Below are positions 45,070-55,870 of a DNA stretch of 64,000 bases, one piece after another; position 1 is the first letter of the stretch, and each line of letters begins with the position of its first letter. This DNA comes from Diplolepis rosae (taxonomy: Eukaryota; Arthropoda; Insecta; Hymenoptera; Diplolepididae). Under the pieces are notes generated by a model. The model was not told where the DNA came from. It saw only the letters and a program-made list of their open reading frames with translations, and searched no databases. The stretch lies in NCBI GenBank assembly GCA_030998225.1, contig JAPYXD010000680.1, forward strand, positions 3,286,001 through 3,350,000. The letters are read 5' to 3'. A program made the translations under genes and the position numbers.

Positions 45070-45991
45070 TTAAGGTTCTATCTGCCTTAAGGAGCACATT
45101 CTCATCATGACAGTCGCGCTCGATTTTCTGTATATATTTCTGTAACTGTCTAATAAATAAAATTACATGATTAAAATAATTTATTTTCTTTTAAATATCT
45201 TAATACGGAAAAACTTTCGTGAAATTTATTCAAGCAAACGATTTCGCATATCAACGCTTATTTTATATCTCACATATTTTAATTCAAAAATAGAATTGTT
45301 GAATTTTAATTGCATTTTTTGAAATCGAATAGAATAATATAAATTTCTTTAGAAACTGTGTCAGAGAAAATTTGTAGAACTCATTCAGTCAAATAATTTT
45401 CCATCTCAACGTTTTTTTCGTATTTCTCATATTTTGTTTGAAAAATGGAATTTTTTTATTTTAATATTTTTCCAAATTGAAACGAAAAATATGCATTTTA
45501 TGAGAAACAGTATCAGACAGAATTTGTAGATCTTATTGGGTTTTGCTTATAAAGAGTTTTTTTTATTTTTAATAATATTTTTCATTACTAAACAAAAAAA
45601 AACTCCTATGAAAAGAATGGTCAGCAGCAAATTTGTAGATCTCTTCAAAATAAAGAATTTTGTTTCTCAACATTTTTGCTGTATCTCGTATATTTTGGCG
45701 GGAAAATTGAATTTATGATTTTTACAAAAACGTTCTTCATGGATAAAACCAGAATTATTCGTCAAAAATGTCTGATTAATGAACACGTCCTTACTTTTGA
45801 GGCGTTCAAAAAGTGTGCCAAATTTCAATCCAATCTGATAATTCCATCGAGAGTTATCGTGTCCACAAACACTGAACAGACAGACACTTTTATAAAAACC
45901 GTTTTTTTCGACTCAGGGAGTTTAAAAACCTGAAGATTTGATCAAAATTCCGAAATTGACTTTTGAAATAAAATCAATACCTTGTCATATG

Positions 45992-46263
45992 CTCTCTAAA
46001 TCTAAATCCGTCAAATTTTCACTAATTGAATCTGTGATTTGTCTTTTCACTGATTCACCAGTTCGAAATTATTTTTCACCATTGAATCAGTTAATTTTCA
46101 CTGGTTGAATCAGAGAAAAGATATTTTTTACTGATAAATCAGTTTATTTTCACTGAGATATTCAGTGAAATTTAACTGATTCGCAGGAACCTCTTTTTAG
46201 CTATTTGAATCAGTAAAATTCCACTGATAATCAGTAGATTTTGACTGATTCAGATTTAGAGAG
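45992..46263 (+). mobile_element. ATCAGT-rich MITE, copy 6, TG target
   Basis: Ends CTCTCTAAAT/ATTTAGAGAG intact, 272 bp. The flanks are TG on both sides (45990-45991 and 46264-46265), unlike the TA of its relatives. It splits the terminus of composite copy G. Rejoining the flanks regenerates a sequence matching ATGATGAGAATGTAAAA with one copy of TG. Confidence 0.9.
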
Positions 46264-46277
46264 TGATAAGAATGTAA

Positions 46278-46704
46278 AAAAGTTTATTCTAGGAAACTAA
46301 ATGTATGGAAATTGGCTTTTAGAAACTGAAAGTATATCTCGTACACTCCCTCGGAATCACTAAATGTGCAGATTCGAATCTAATCGGTCGCTCGTTAGAA
46401 AACGCCCCCGGGTCTAATAAGATTTCGCGCGTAGTCGAATAGAAAGGGAGACACGATATCGCCTTAAGTTAGTTCGACAGCGTGACCCATAGCAAAAGCC
46501 GATTTCCCGCATTCCCTACTTACTTCCTTGAGTGGATGATTGTAGAAGAGAAGGGTCACTTTATAATCTTCTGTAAGCTACCTCGCCAATACACTGCACG
46601 ACACAACGATAGACCATAGAAACACCAGTAAACCGTCAAAGTTTCGTACCTCTTTCGATCAGCAACTAATTGCATAAACGCCCACCATGCTCGTAAATAT
46701 TGTA
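46278..46704. other. GC-balanced, repeat-free DNA
   Basis: From about 46350 to 46690 the composition is markedly less AT-rich and no repeat is recognised. It may be unique host sequence. No convincing exon. Confidence 0.4.
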
Positions 46705-47895
46705 TTTTGTATTTTTCTATCCGTTCATATCTCCTATTACAATAAATCTATTATGAAGATCTATTCTTTTAAATCTCAGTTTTTCTATCCGGGACTTATA
46801 AATGTGTATCTTTTTGTATCCTTCATCTCTCCGCGTGAACCATTTCACATTTTCAGAATATTCATATTAAACTTCTATCTCTTTTCCAACTTCTATCATT
46901 TTATCGATGTCTATCCTTTCTCTACTCTTTTTGAACCTTTTCTATCCTTTTTTCGCTTCTATCTTCTATATCTTCTTCAACCTGCTGCCATGCCTAAATT
47001 TTCCAACTTCTATCCTTTTATCGATTTTTATCCTCCCTCGACTCTTTTTAAACTTCTTCTATCTTCGTTGCAATCTACTAATGGGCCTATCTTTTTCACA
47101 TCCTGTATTTATAGCCAAATCTATTCTTTGTCTGATAATTTAAATTGTTTTCTATCCGGAAATATACTATTTCACCATTTTGATTAAATCTACACAATTG
47201 TATCTTTTATGTAATAACTTCATTTTATTGTTACTTTTCCGAAATGCGCTACCACATTTATCTTTTTTAATTCCTATATTTTTATCAAAATCTTTCCTCT
47301 GTAATGGATTAAATTTTTCCTAAACCTCATATAATTCTACTATGGCACATAAAATTCTGTGACCTTATTTTTTTATCGACATCAATAGATATACGGATAG
47401 ATTTGGATAGAAGTAAATATTTAAAAAGGTAGACGTTTTATTAGGTTGCTGAAAGGATATAAAAGGATCAATATGAACAGATGAAGAGCTGAGAAAGACT
47501 GGAAGAGTAAAAGCGATTGTGAGATTTCAAAAGCGATAGAAATATTGCAATAGATAGAAGAAAAACTAACTTTGATAAAAATACAGAACTCGATAAAGAT
47601 AGACGTAGGCTACTCCAGAATCACACTTAATGGACAACAGATATTTATGAGTAGAATAAATTAACTCAGAGATTCAAAAAGATATCTACTATTAGATTTG
47701 GTGGATAGGCTTACAGATAGGAAGAGATAGATATTTTTGGATATTGTAGATAAATTATTGTTTAAAAACGTATAAATCTTGGTTAATACAACGTACTAAC
47801 ATCGATAGGATAATATAAACTTTAAGGGATACGAAGTGTGTTCTTGACTGGGATAGAAATTTCTATCCTTATCTATCCAAAATTTCTGTAATTTT
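46705..47895. mobile_element. Polypyrimidine/polypurine foldback element, copy 3
   Basis: A TTCTATCC/TTTTTCTATC-rich left arm (46705-47330) faces a GATAGAAG/GGATAGA-rich right arm (47390-47870). The 166-codon frame inside is low-complexity F/Y/S/L and not a gene. Limits are approximate. Confidence 0.6.
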
Positions 47896-48020
47896 CTGTC
47901 CAAAATTTATATATTTTCATATTTACAATAGGGTTTATACCTCCATTAAGTAGTTCAGTAATGCAGATAAATAATAATTTTAATTATAACAGGCGCAGCT
48001 TTCCATCACAATAACCACTA

Positions 48021-48293
48021 CTCTCTAAATCTGAATCAGTCAAATTTTCACTGATTGAATCAGTGATTTGCCTTTTCACTGAATATTCAGTGGAAAAAAT
48101 ATTTTTCACTGTTAAATAAGTTAATTTTCACTGTTTAATTAGTGAAAACAATATTTGCCACTGTTAAATCAGTTACTTTTCACTAAAGTAATCAGTGAAA
48201 TTTAACTGATTCGCAGTAACCTCTTTTTAGCTACTTGAATCAGTCAAGTTTCACTGATAATCAGTAGATTTTGACTGATTCAGATTTAGAGAG
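48021..48293 (+). mobile_element. ATCAGT-rich MITE, copy 7
   Basis: Ends CTCTCTAAAT/ATTTAGAGAG, TA on both sides, 273 bp. Closely similar to the copies at 16309 and 45992. Confidence 0.9.
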
Positions 48294-48760
48294 TAATACC
48301 GAAAATTCCTTTTTGCTACAATGTGACTTACGTGTTTTTCCATTACACGGTTGGTTTCTAGAATAAAATTGTGGAAAACGTTTTCTGTTTAGGTGATCCA
48401 ACTTTAAAGGAAACGTAGTTAAGACAGATGGAATAATTTTTATCCTTGTTATGACCCTGCGACTCGTCTACTGGCACGTATCGACTTGGGCGTTGGAAAA
48501 ATATCGAATATAAAATTAGAATTCTTGCACAGCCGATAACCGTAGTTAGGGGCTTTTTATACCGGTCAGTACCCGGCGACATCGAGCTCTCTCTACTTTT
48601 AGATTGGAGTGTATACATATATATTTCAATATTATCTCATGGTATTCAACGTGCGGATAGCGAACGGCGGAAGGTACCATTACTCTAATTTTAGATCAAT
48701 CTATAGTTTATAAACTGCCAATTCTTTAGACTCATAACTCATTAATGGATATGTGGTATG
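48294..48760. other. Unassigned DNA
   Basis: An 86-codon minus-strand frame (48358-48618) has no recognisable domain, so I do not call it a gene. Confidence 0.45.
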
Positions 48761-49375
48761 CACTGAGAAAACTGGAATATCAACCTAAACATTTGGAGGG
48801 TGAAGCAGACTATATTTGAGGTTAAACTATAGGACAGCCTTCTAGATAGTGTAACTTATTACCTGTGAATTGTGAAAATAAGATGGTCAACTTGAATACT
48901 TTAGAGAGGGAAAAGTTGATCATCGCAGAGAGAAAAAATAGATTATCGAAGAGGGAAAAACAGACTATAATCTACCTCTATGGCTAACCTCAAAACTATT
49001 ACATTTAAGCTTTCACAATTATTATGTTATTATAGCAAGTGAAATAGGTACTCAACAATTAGTTGGCAAAAATAACCCTCGTGACACTTTAACACGTAAA
49101 GGACGCGAAACCGGCAATGAGGTTAGAGTCCACGCTGGTGATATTGCAGGAAAAATAGGCGATCCCACGTGACTTTACAATTTTGGCGTGTCTTTCAGCA
49201 ATCGACAGTCTTTAGAGTGATTCTGATCCTCTGGTAACAGTTAAGCAGAATATCAAATGAGTTTTCTACCTGACCAAAAAGAAAAAATGTCGGAGAAAGT
49301 GTTGTACTATCTAGAAGTTCAAACTGACTATCTACATTTTGACACTCAAAGTTTGACACTCCAGTTTTCTCAGTG
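48761..49375. mobile_element. CAC...GAGAAA family element, 615 bp
   Basis: Ends CACTGAGAAAACTGGAATAT and ACTCCAGTTTTCTCAGTG, with TG on both sides. It has AACTATAGGACAGCCTTCTA near the left end, the family phrase. Non-coding. Confidence 0.85.
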
Positions 49376-49506
49376 TGGTAGCCATGTGATGCATTATTTT
49401 TTACTCTTCTTTTTTAAATAAATACTCAAATGTGTTTTTCACAGAAAAGAGTGTTTTCTTGTTTTTCTTTTTTCGTGGTTTTCTGGTATAGAAATTTGAA
49501 TTTTTT

Positions 49507-50928
49507 ACATTCTCATCATGGATGAGAAGGTATTGGTTTTATGTGACAAATGACTTTCGAAATTTTCATCAAATCTTTACGTTTTGAGACCCCCTGAGTC
49601 AGAAAAAACGGTTTTTACGAAAGTGTCAGTCTGTCTGTCTGTCCGTCTGTCTGTCTGTCTGTCTGTCTGTAGTAGGTCGTGTGCGGCATAACTCTCGATA
49701 GAATTATCAGATTGAATTAAGCTTTGGCACACTTTATCGGAGCCGAAAAAGTAAGGACAAGTTCGTTAACCAGCCACATCCAATCAAAATTGAGGGATTG
49801 AGCACTACTTTTGTGTTTTTGAAAATAAATTTTTGAAGAAATCAAAAATCTCAATACTGGTTTCAGATAGTGCTCATAAATCTCTAAAAATTATCCTCAT
49901 AACATTTTTTGATTAAATCATAATTAGAAATGTTACAGCATATTCAAATTCGAAAAAAGTCAAAATCAAAATTCCATTTTCCAGTTAAATTATACGAGAT
50001 ACGAAAAAACTTTATGATACAATATTAATTTCTACATAAAGACCTACAAATTTGAATTGCAACATTTTTTCATAAGATGCATATTTCTCTTATTAATTTA
50101 AAAAAAAAACTATTGAAAATCCAAAATTCAATTTTTTAACAATAATATGTAAAATAAGAAAAAAACGTAAGAATACAAAAATGTTAGTTTCAAAAAGATC
50201 TACAAGTTTTGTCTAACACAGTTTCTGATAAAACATATATTTTTCGTTTCAATTCCAAAAAATACGATTAAAATTCAAAAATTCCATTTTTTAGACAAAA
50301 TATGTGAGATACAAAAAAAACTTTGAGATGAAAAATTGTTTGTCTCAATAAGGTCTACACATTCTTATCGAGAAATTTCTCGACAGGATGTATATTTTAA
50401 TTTGTTGATTTTGAATATTAAAAAAATTTAATTTTTTTCACCAAAATATGTGAGATACGAAATAAGCGTTGTTCTGTAAAATCGGTTCCTTAAATAAGGT
50501 CTACGATTGTTTTTTCTTTTTGAGAGATTTGGAAGAAAATAAATAATTTTAATCATGTAATTTATTAAAAAGTTACTGAAATGTATACAGAAAATCGAGC
50601 GCGAAGCGCGAGCGTCATGATGAGAATGTGTTCCTTAAGGCTGATAGAGCCTTAAGTAAATTGAATTTCCTGTTTCACTTAAACTGAAAAAGAAACTTAG
50701 TGAATTTGAGAAAATGACTAATTTACATCATCTTTAATATCATTAAATTGGTTTAAGCTTCAGTATTAAATTATAAGAAATAAACTTAAACGTATGCGAT
50801 GAGCACAAGACCGAGCGCGAAGCGCGACGATCGAATCGCGCGCCCTAGGCGCGCTCAAACTTGCGAGCGAAGCGAGCTGCGCGCGAAGCGTGCAATGAGA
50901 ATGTGCCCGCGAAGCGGGCAGATTTTTT
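49507..50928 (-). mobile_element. Composite Helitron/HINE-like repeat, copy H (reference copy)
   Basis: The clearest copy. ACATTCTCATCATG at 49507-49520 is exactly inverted at 50616-50629 and bounds the core. In order it holds: GGATGAGAAGGTATTGG; the GACCCCCTGAGTCAG block; a (CTGT)n microsatellite (49629-49671); the block with CTCTCGATAGAATTATCAG and CGGAGCCGAAAAAGTAAGGA; about four 150-165 bp monomers (about 49960-50520); and GAGCGCGAAGCGCGAG. Beyond the core, 50630-50928 is a module with TTAAGGCTGATAGAGCCTTAA, GAAGCGCGACGATCG, GCGCGCCCTAGGCGCGC, and the end hairpin TGCCCGCGAAGCGGGCA. No open reading frame of note. Non-autonomous. Confidence 0.85.
49629..49671 (+). repeat. (CTGT)n microsatellite inside composite copy H
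   Basis: About ten CTGT units with one CCGT interruption. The same position holds about six units in copy I, four in F, two in G, one or two in E and none in D. Confidence 0.9.
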
Positions 50929-51070
50929 CATGTGCAATTCATAATGCAAAATAAAATTTACCTGGTCAATTGAGATGCCTAGGGCCTCTGCTAACTCATG
51001 CACTTTCACTTGCTTTTTTGCTAAAACGATATTGTGGATTTTGTCAATTTTTTCTGGCGTCACAGTTGAT
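50929..51070 (-). pseudogene. Mariner transposase N-terminal fragment
   Basis: Minus-strand residues MTPEKIDKIHNIVLAKKQVK, VHELAEALGIS and QVNFILHYELHMKK are the second helix-turn-helix region of an irritans-type-like mariner. The coding stops exactly at MKK, where the composite repeat begins (AAAAAATCTGCCCGC), so that repeat disrupted the transposase gene. Upstream and catalytic parts are not found. Confidence 0.75.
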
Positions 51071-51399
51071 TTTAGAGTTTAAGGATGTGCTGGTCTTGGA
51101 TAGTTGTCCTATGTTGCATAAATAGATTTACCCAAAGACTCACTCAGTATTGCCGATCGGGAAAAGTCAATTGTACTGACATGGTGGTCAATTTCGTACT
51201 GAAATTGTATTGACATCAGCACCAGCAATATTAAACATGTACTCTGGCGGGAAATTCAAATTTTTTAAAATTATCATTAGTACTTTCCCTGTACGAGCTT
51301 GAAAACGTGAAAAAGTTTTATAACACAAACATCATGGCTGCCGCTACAATTGAGTGAATGAGTTTTAACTTGGTCGTACATTCACTCGTCATGAACCCA

Positions 51400-52071
51400 A
51401 TTCACGACGTCGATTTGAGTCAGCGACGCTAGAAATCATGGAAAAAGTTCACGATATGATTTTAAACGATCGAAGAGTAAAAGTGCGAGAAATTGTTGAA
51501 GCCATAGGCATATCACATGGCACGGTAATTACAATTTTGCATGAAAAAGTGTCTATGAAAAAGCTTTCGGCAAGGTGGAAGCTACATTTATTTACCGTCA
51601 ATAATAATAAATGCTACCGTGTAACCGATTCAATGACTGGTTTAGCGCTTTTCCGGCGCAATCCTAGTGAATTTCTGCATCGGTATATCACTCTTGATGA
51701 AACTTTGATCCATTTTTAAAAACCTGAGACAAAGGAACAGTCGAAACAGCAGACAGCACTAGTGCGAACCAGCCTCGAAGAAGGCGAAGATGATTAAATT
51801 GGTTGGCAAGGTGATGGGAACAGTTTTTTGGGATGCAAACGGAATCATCTGCATTGATTACTTAGAAAAAGGACGATCAATATATGGAAAGTATTATGCA
51901 TCATTTTCGAACTTGGTGGGCAAAGAAATCAAGAAAAAACACCCCCATTTGGCAGAGAAGAAAGTCGTAGAGGCATGTTTTGAAGAACTTCCCAAATTTT
52001 ACATTTTAGAAAAATTAGAAAATCGCTGGGCGAGATGTATCGAGTTACAACGAGACTATGTTGAAAAATAA
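51400..52071 (+). pseudogene. Mariner transposase, degenerate with central deletion
   Basis: Readable from about 51405. ESATLEIMEKVHDMILNDRR, then VREIVEAIGISHGTVITILH and MKKLSARWKLHLFTVNNNK form the helix-turn-helix and linker. RYITLDETLIHF carries the first catalytic aspartate (family DETWIHY), but a stop follows at 51717-51719. The frame resumes with KLVGKVMGTVFWDANGIICI and DYLEKGRSIYGKYYASF. At HLAEKKV it jumps to FEELPKFYILEKLENRWARC and ends at the stop at 52069-52071. The jump removes the second and third catalytic acidic residues, so the protein is dead. TIRs were not found. It is a different mariner lineage from the one at 1447. Confidence 0.85.
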
Positions 52072-52175
52072 AAGTAAATCATTCCGAAATAATATGATTT
52101 TTTGTGTTTTTGTAAGAACCAAAAGTTATCATCATATTTTAAAAGGTCGATGCATTTTTACACCAAAATGGTTCC

Positions 52176-53100
52176 TTAAGGGGGGAGTAAGGTATTTTTT
52201 TTCATTTTTTTCCATGTTTTTTTTATTTTTTTAAATTAATGTCCAATATGTTGAGAATATTCTGTGAAAATTTGAAGTCGATTGGAATAAAACTAACGGA
52301 GATATGGAGCTGTAAGTCTCCGCCTCTCCGGACTGGTCTCGTTCTGCTACATCCTTTTTGTCAAATCCCCAATTTTGTTTTTCCTCGAAGGACCTGTATA
52401 TTATAGTGATTGTACTTTGTCTTAATATTCGGTGTTCAAGAGAAAGTTTAGTTTGAAATTTTCCGGCATCGATGATTCAGTGTAAGTATATGAAATGAAA
52501 ATCATTCATTCTGTGGCGTCAAAGTCTTCAAAACTCTGAACGCGTTTTTCTGACACTTGGCTTTTTCAAAGTCGGTGACTTCTTTAACTCAAAATCGACT
52601 GCACCGATCCTTTTGAAATTTTGCACACGCTTTCTTTACATAAATTGCGAGGTAACGCTGTCGAGTTTTTTTTTTATATTTTTATCTTGACATATTTTTA
52701 AATAACAAAATGGCTGACGTTTTTGACGAAAAATCGGTGTTTTCACTTCTAAGCTCTGTAAAAAATTGAGAAATCAATACAAAAGAAAAAACTCGACATG
52801 GTTACCTGAAGAAACTTATCAACTAATAAATTCAATTTGGTTTTTTCATTTTAGATGATCCAGTGACGAGTTATGAGTGTCACCGTAATGGAACTTTTTT
52901 TGGAGACGTCAAGGGAGATTCGCTGCCAGTGGCTCATTTCTTTATAAAAATTTATAAAAATTTAACAGAATTTTCTCTAAATGTCAATTAATAATATAGT
53001 ATTCATTAAAATAAATAGATATTAACAGTATTGCCAAAAAAAATTATCAAAAATAGGTGTATTTTGTAGTGAATTAACTTGACACCCCCCCCCCCCCCTA
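52176..53100. repeat. TTAAGGGG-led repeat with ACGCGTTTTTCT block
   Basis: TTAAGGGGGGAGTAAGG begins a segment with AATATGTTGAGAATATTCTG, CTGAACGCGTTTTTCTGACA, GGCTTTTTCAAAGTCGGTGA and GAAATTTTGCACACGC. Related pieces lie at 22495, 43280 and 58124. The TTAA plus G-run start resembles the end of the element at 43150. The right end is unclear. A 15-base C run lies near its right side at 53085-53099. Confidence 0.5.
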
Positions 53101-53179
53101 ATTATGTTTGAATTAGTAACTAAGTTGGGTAGGAAAACTAGTCAAATCGACCATCTTAATGTAAGTTTTGGATAGGGTG

Positions 53180-53410
53180 TCTTATTCCTCACGAATCCGA
53201 ACTATTTTAAGCCAATCTAGAATAAAGTTTTCAATCTCGCTTGATCTGTCTCGGATTGAGACTACTTTAAAACTTGGTTAAAATTCATTCGATTTGGAAA
53301 TCTCGGATTGAGTCGGATTGGGATCCGAGAGTTTAGCATCAAGCGAGATTGATACTCTTTTTCGGATTGGTTCAGATTCGCACGGAATGAAATCCTAACC
53401 GAAACTTGCA
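53180..53410. repeat. CGGATTG-rich cryptic repeat, copy 3
   Basis: CTCGGATTGAGACTAC, CTCGGATTGAGTCGGATTG and TTCGGATTGGTTCAGATTC recur irregularly. The phrases AATCTCGCTTGAT and ATCAAGCGAGATT form an inverted pair (about 53232 and 53339). Confidence 0.6.
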
Positions 53411-55046
53411 CTGTGATAAAATATCAGTTTATTCTACTAGAATCTTAGTCAATTTTACCAATTTCTAGTTGATTCAACTTGATTTGCTTCATACGTTACA
53501 TATTATACTTGTTTCTTTTCAGTGTAGCTTTGAATATTAAGTATGCTTCTCAGACCGTACGTTGACTGACAAAGTATACTTTGCAATTGATATATTTCTT
53601 GTAAACACAACACGTCAGATAAGAGACAGTTGAATGACAGGAAGCCATATGATAAGAAAAGAAGAGTCACTGTCAAGAAAGAAAGATGTCTGCTTGATGT
53701 TTGGTCGATAAAAGAACATTTTTCTATTTTTATTTCTCTTCTTTCAATAAGCAGCATATTTCCATTCATATATATTATTTTCAAACAAGATGATTGAATA
53801 AATTTTTATTTTTTAGAATAGGTTCTGTGAAGCTGTGAGTTTGAAAATTTTAATTTCAAAATGGCGGACGCAACCTTGCACTTATTACATGCAAATTTTA
53901 TGCAAACGATTTGATTAAATTTCAAACGAAATTTTTGTTAGACTTGGTTTCAGGGTTCAGTGTAAGAATGTTCATAAAGTTTTTAAGTGAAGTTAAAAAA
54001 GTAAATAAAATTTTTATTTTCAGATAATTCGAATATTTTTTCAATCAAATAATACCATACTCTAGAGCTGAGTAAAAATATATTTTATATCTTTTTTATG
54101 TGAAATAAATTTCACAAGCGTGGGAATTACGTTCCTATGTATAAACATATAACTAGAAATTCCTAAGGAAGCTTGGCTGGAATAAATAGCACTGTTTATC
54201 TATCAAAGAGGCCAGCTTCTGTCTAATTAAGAAAAGGAGTAGTACTTGGTGAGTCTTGAGTGGTAAAACTAGTAAAGTTACTACATCTAAGATACACCAG
54301 AACCCAGGCTATTTGTTTTACTCTAAATTGCCACGCTTCCTCTTGTCCACCTCTTTTTATCGCCCCTAAAAATTCGTGAGGAATTTTTATTCAACCAATG
54401 ATCATCCTAAGCATCAATGAATAAAATGAAGAATGAACCTAGAAATTAAATAATAAAAAAAATATCAGAAAACTACAAAGTTGCTTATTTTACCTGACAA
54501 AGTTTGATGCATCAGATGAAAGTTAATGTCACTGATAGTTGGAAAAAATTATGGGTCACTTGCAATCGAGCATGGTAAAGAGTTTAGAGTGAAGCTTTAA
54601 AAAACCCCATAAAAGTCCTCTATAGTTTTATTCTTCTTCGGTAATAAAGTTTCGAGTTAGAGAGCTTTCAAATAGAATGCTCGTATTCCGCTACAGTTAC
54701 TTACGGGTAACGAAGAAAATCGTTCTTCACGTGCCGTCTCACCCCGTACGTGCGAACGTTGGATCGAACCACTTGTAAGTCTCGAGTATAACGTCACTGG
54801 CTTCTTTCTTAAGGGTCGTTACACGTACAAGTGTAAAGACGTGGTGACAAGAGATAACATATCTTACACAAAAGATTCGTATTGACCGTTCGTTACTTAA
54901 CGATACTAAACTTTTACTTCTTTGATAATAATCAGGAGTTGAACGGAAGATTAACTTCTTTTAACTTTGTCAAATGGTCATTGCATTTCGTCCTTTGATA
55001 TAATTGGACTTCATGCTCAGCCTTATGTAAGCCTTGAGCACATATA
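53411..55046. other. Unassigned DNA
   Basis: No gene recognised over about 1.6 kb. The part from 54640 to 54900 is less AT-rich and repeat-free. Short frames have no domain character. Confidence 0.45.
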
Positions 55047-55424
55047 CAGAAAAACCTCATTTATCGGGATCTCGCAACCTCATTTATCGGGACATTTTGT
55101 TTCTTCTCCAACCACCACTCCTTGTACATAGTGACATATTGACAGTTTCCAGATGTTTCATTTGCAGGAGTTTTATTATGTCAATTTTTTTACATACCTT
55201 CGTTTGTATTTCTATCTTCATTTTCCATCATGAAAAACCAAATAAATTTACACAATTTGCAAATACATTACAACTTATGTACATAACCATTACTAAATGT
55301 CAACATACAACAAGAGTCATGGCAACCCACCATGAGACTGTAGGCGGTAGTGGGGAGCCCCTCCAAATCCCGATAAACGAGGTTTTTACATTTCAAGGGC
55401 GTCCCGATAAATGAGGTTTTACTG
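55047..55424. mobile_element. pogo/Tigger-type MITE
   Basis: Ends CAGAAAAACCTCATTTATCG and the inverse of CAGTAAAACCTCATTTATCG, flanked by TA (55045-55046 and 55425-55426). The CAGTRRAACCTCNNTTATC terminus and TA target are typical of pogo/Tigger elements. The ACCTCATTTATCGGGA phrase is repeated subterminally at each end (55070 region and 55370 region), as are transposase-binding sites. 378 bp. The 126-codon frame spanning it is not a transposase. Confidence 0.8.
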
Positions 55425-55870
55425 TAAGTTCAACTTTCATGATTTAATACTATGACTAGAGTAAATTTTGTAAGATGTTCGATGTGAAATTAATTATGTG
55501 AATGTTACTTCAGCTTTGAAGAATCCTCTGCTTGAAATATAAGGATAGACACTCTATCCATATTTCTTTTGCAAAAGATTCTTATCCTTTTCAATCTCAA
55601 TCGCTTCATCCATTTGTATCCCCAACTTCTCAAAGTCTCTTTATATTATTTTGCCTATCCACCTTAAGATTTTTCTATCTTTTCATTAATTTGAAATTAC
55701 GACAACTTTTATTGAAGCACAGTGTTTCTATCTATATCTATCCACTGCAAATATAGATTAATCTTAATTATCTTTTTTTTAATCCGTTTTTATGCTTTTT
55801 AATCTTAATCGCTTTATCTTTTTGTATCCCCAACTTCTCTAAATTTCTCTTTTTTCTATTATTTTGCCTA

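Larger units (their letters stand above)
42285..46277 (+). mobile_element. Composite Helitron/HINE-like repeat, copy G (split)
   Basis: The left part (42285-43149) has TTTGCCCGGTTTAGCGGGCA and GCGCGCTTAGCGCGC, then TTATTTCTTGTGATTTAATAC, extra unrelated DNA, and GGAAATTCAATTTATTTAT. The right part resumes at 45070 with TTAAGGTTCTATCTGCCTTA and runs through monomers to ACAGACAGACACTTTTATAA and the terminus. The terminus itself is split by an ATCAGT MITE, with GATAAGAATGTAAAA resuming at 46264. Confidence 0.8.

Noticed and set aside
46687..47187. 166-codon frame
   Set aside because: Low-complexity translation of the foldback pyrimidine arm; same texture as the arm at 12226.
50845..51063. Single 72-codon protein on the minus strand
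   Set aside because: Only the first 45 or so residues are mariner; the rest is translation of the GCGCGAAGCGCG module.
55034..55414. 126-codon frame over the pogo-type MITE
   Set aside because: It includes both TIRs and has no transposase motif.
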